From Heterocephalus glaber (taxonomy: Eukaryota; Chordata; Mammalia; Rodentia; Bathyergidae), in NCBI RefSeq assembly GCF_000247695.1, contig NW_004624747.1, forward strand, positions 13,209,877 through 13,273,876: 64,000 bases of DNA. Reading direction: 5' to 3'. The notes below the pieces were generated by a model. The model had not been told where the DNA came from. It did not search any database and was given only the letters and a program-made list of their open reading frames with translations. The translations under genes were made by a program, and so were the position numbers. How positions within the stretch are numbered: the stretch's first letter is position 1; the number at the start of each line of letters is the position of its first letter. Below are positions 63,507 through 64,000 of this stretch, in pieces.

Positions 63507-63668
63507 CCTGGGCATGGAGATGCATGCCTTTCATCCGAGCACTCTGGGAGTCTGAGGCAGGGGGATCCCAAATTCAAGCCCAATCTGGGCAATTTAGCAA
63601 GACCTTGTTTCAAATTTTACAAAATAAAATACAAAAGAGCTGGGGGTGTGGCAAGTGCTCAGGGGAAA
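63507..63668 (+). mobile_element. B1-dID dimeric SINE
   Basis: CTGGGCATGGAGATGCATGC...GACCTTGTTTCAAA, linker, short ID GAGCTGGGGGTGTGGCAAGT. Confidence 0.8.
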
Positions 63669-64000
63669 GAAATGAGGGAAAGCAAAGGCATAAAGGATCA
63701 GAGAGCTGATCACAGAAGGACTGTGTGGAGAAAGGATACTTGTGCTGAAAAATGAACAGTAGAAAGGCATTAACCAGGTGCGGGAGGGAGAGTGGGCTGC
63801 TCCCGTTTGGGGGAAGCGAGCCCATGCTAAGGGCATGGTTCTCCCTGGTGAGAGAAGAAGTTCTCCAGAGGAAGGGGTCCCCCAAGCTCAAGTGCCCCCG
63901 GCTGTGTGTTCAGACTGGGAAGAGGCTGTCCAGAGGCCATGTACTGAGGATGAAGTTAGCGATTTCCAGGCTCTGCAAAGCCAGTCAACGGGGAAGTGTA
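63669..64000. other. unique sequence at the right edge
   Basis: Purine-rich, no repeat or exon recognised. By synteny the MSI1 promoter should lie further right. Confidence 0.4.

Noticed and set aside
63669..64000. MSI1 first exon at the right edge
   Set aside because: No CpG island or recognisable RRM-protein start is visible; MSI1 is expected further right by synteny only.

Overview
This is a mammalian nuclear genome window, and the SINE content makes it a rodent outside the mouse/rat lineage. Three SINE types dominate: B1 copies with an internal duplication, dimeric B1-dID elements, and well over 60 copies of an ID-like tRNA-derived SINE whose 3' end reads CCCCGGTACC plus an A-rich tail (called IDL here). 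B1-dID is known from beaver, squirrel, dormouse and guinea-pig lineages. A beaver-like (castorimorph) source is my best guess, at low confidence. Two runs of exactly 100 N (34347-34446 and 47133-47232) show a draft assembly.

Only three protein genes can be supported, all for mitochondrial proteins, all with introns, all within the first 20.4 kb. GATC (minus strand, four coding exons, 406-10452, 136 aa) is subunit C of the glutamyl-tRNA(Gln) amidotransferase. TRIAP1 (plus strand, two exons, 10555-12680, 76 aa) is an intermembrane-space twin CX9C protein. Their start codons face away from each other across 102 bp, so they share one CpG-rich bidirectional promoter. COX6A1 (minus strand, three exons, 17494-20301, 111 aa) is cytochrome c oxidase subunit 6A, liver type. 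Order and orientation match the SRSF9/GATC/TRIAP1/COX6A1/MSI1 neighbourhood of human chromosome 12q24, read in reverse. All three genes have intact frames and canonical GT/AG introns.

From about 20.6 kb to the end I find no credible coding exon. By synteny this is the interval between COX6A1 and MSI1, whose promoter should lie beyond the right edge on the plus strand. About half of it is SINEs, MIR, L2 and old L1 fragments. Between them are islands of unique, often CpG-rich sequence with clustered homeodomain, SOX, GATA or E-box motifs (near 25.8, 29.2, 40.6, 51.1, 54.4, 57.7 and 60.2 kb). The one at 57.7 kb carries a near-consensus composite SOX-OCT site, suggestive beside a neural stem-cell gene such as MSI1. 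Their regulatory role is inference.

The region also records much retroposition: a U2 snRNA pseudogene (17.8 kb), the first 30 bases of U6 snRNA joined to an (AAAG)n tail between target-site duplications (58.7 kb), B1-IDL chimeras, IDL copies shortened to about 22 bp that still have duplications, sites hit two to four times in succession, and three copies of a short hAT-like MITE. No CRISPR array, operon, endogenous retrovirus or new protein system is visible.
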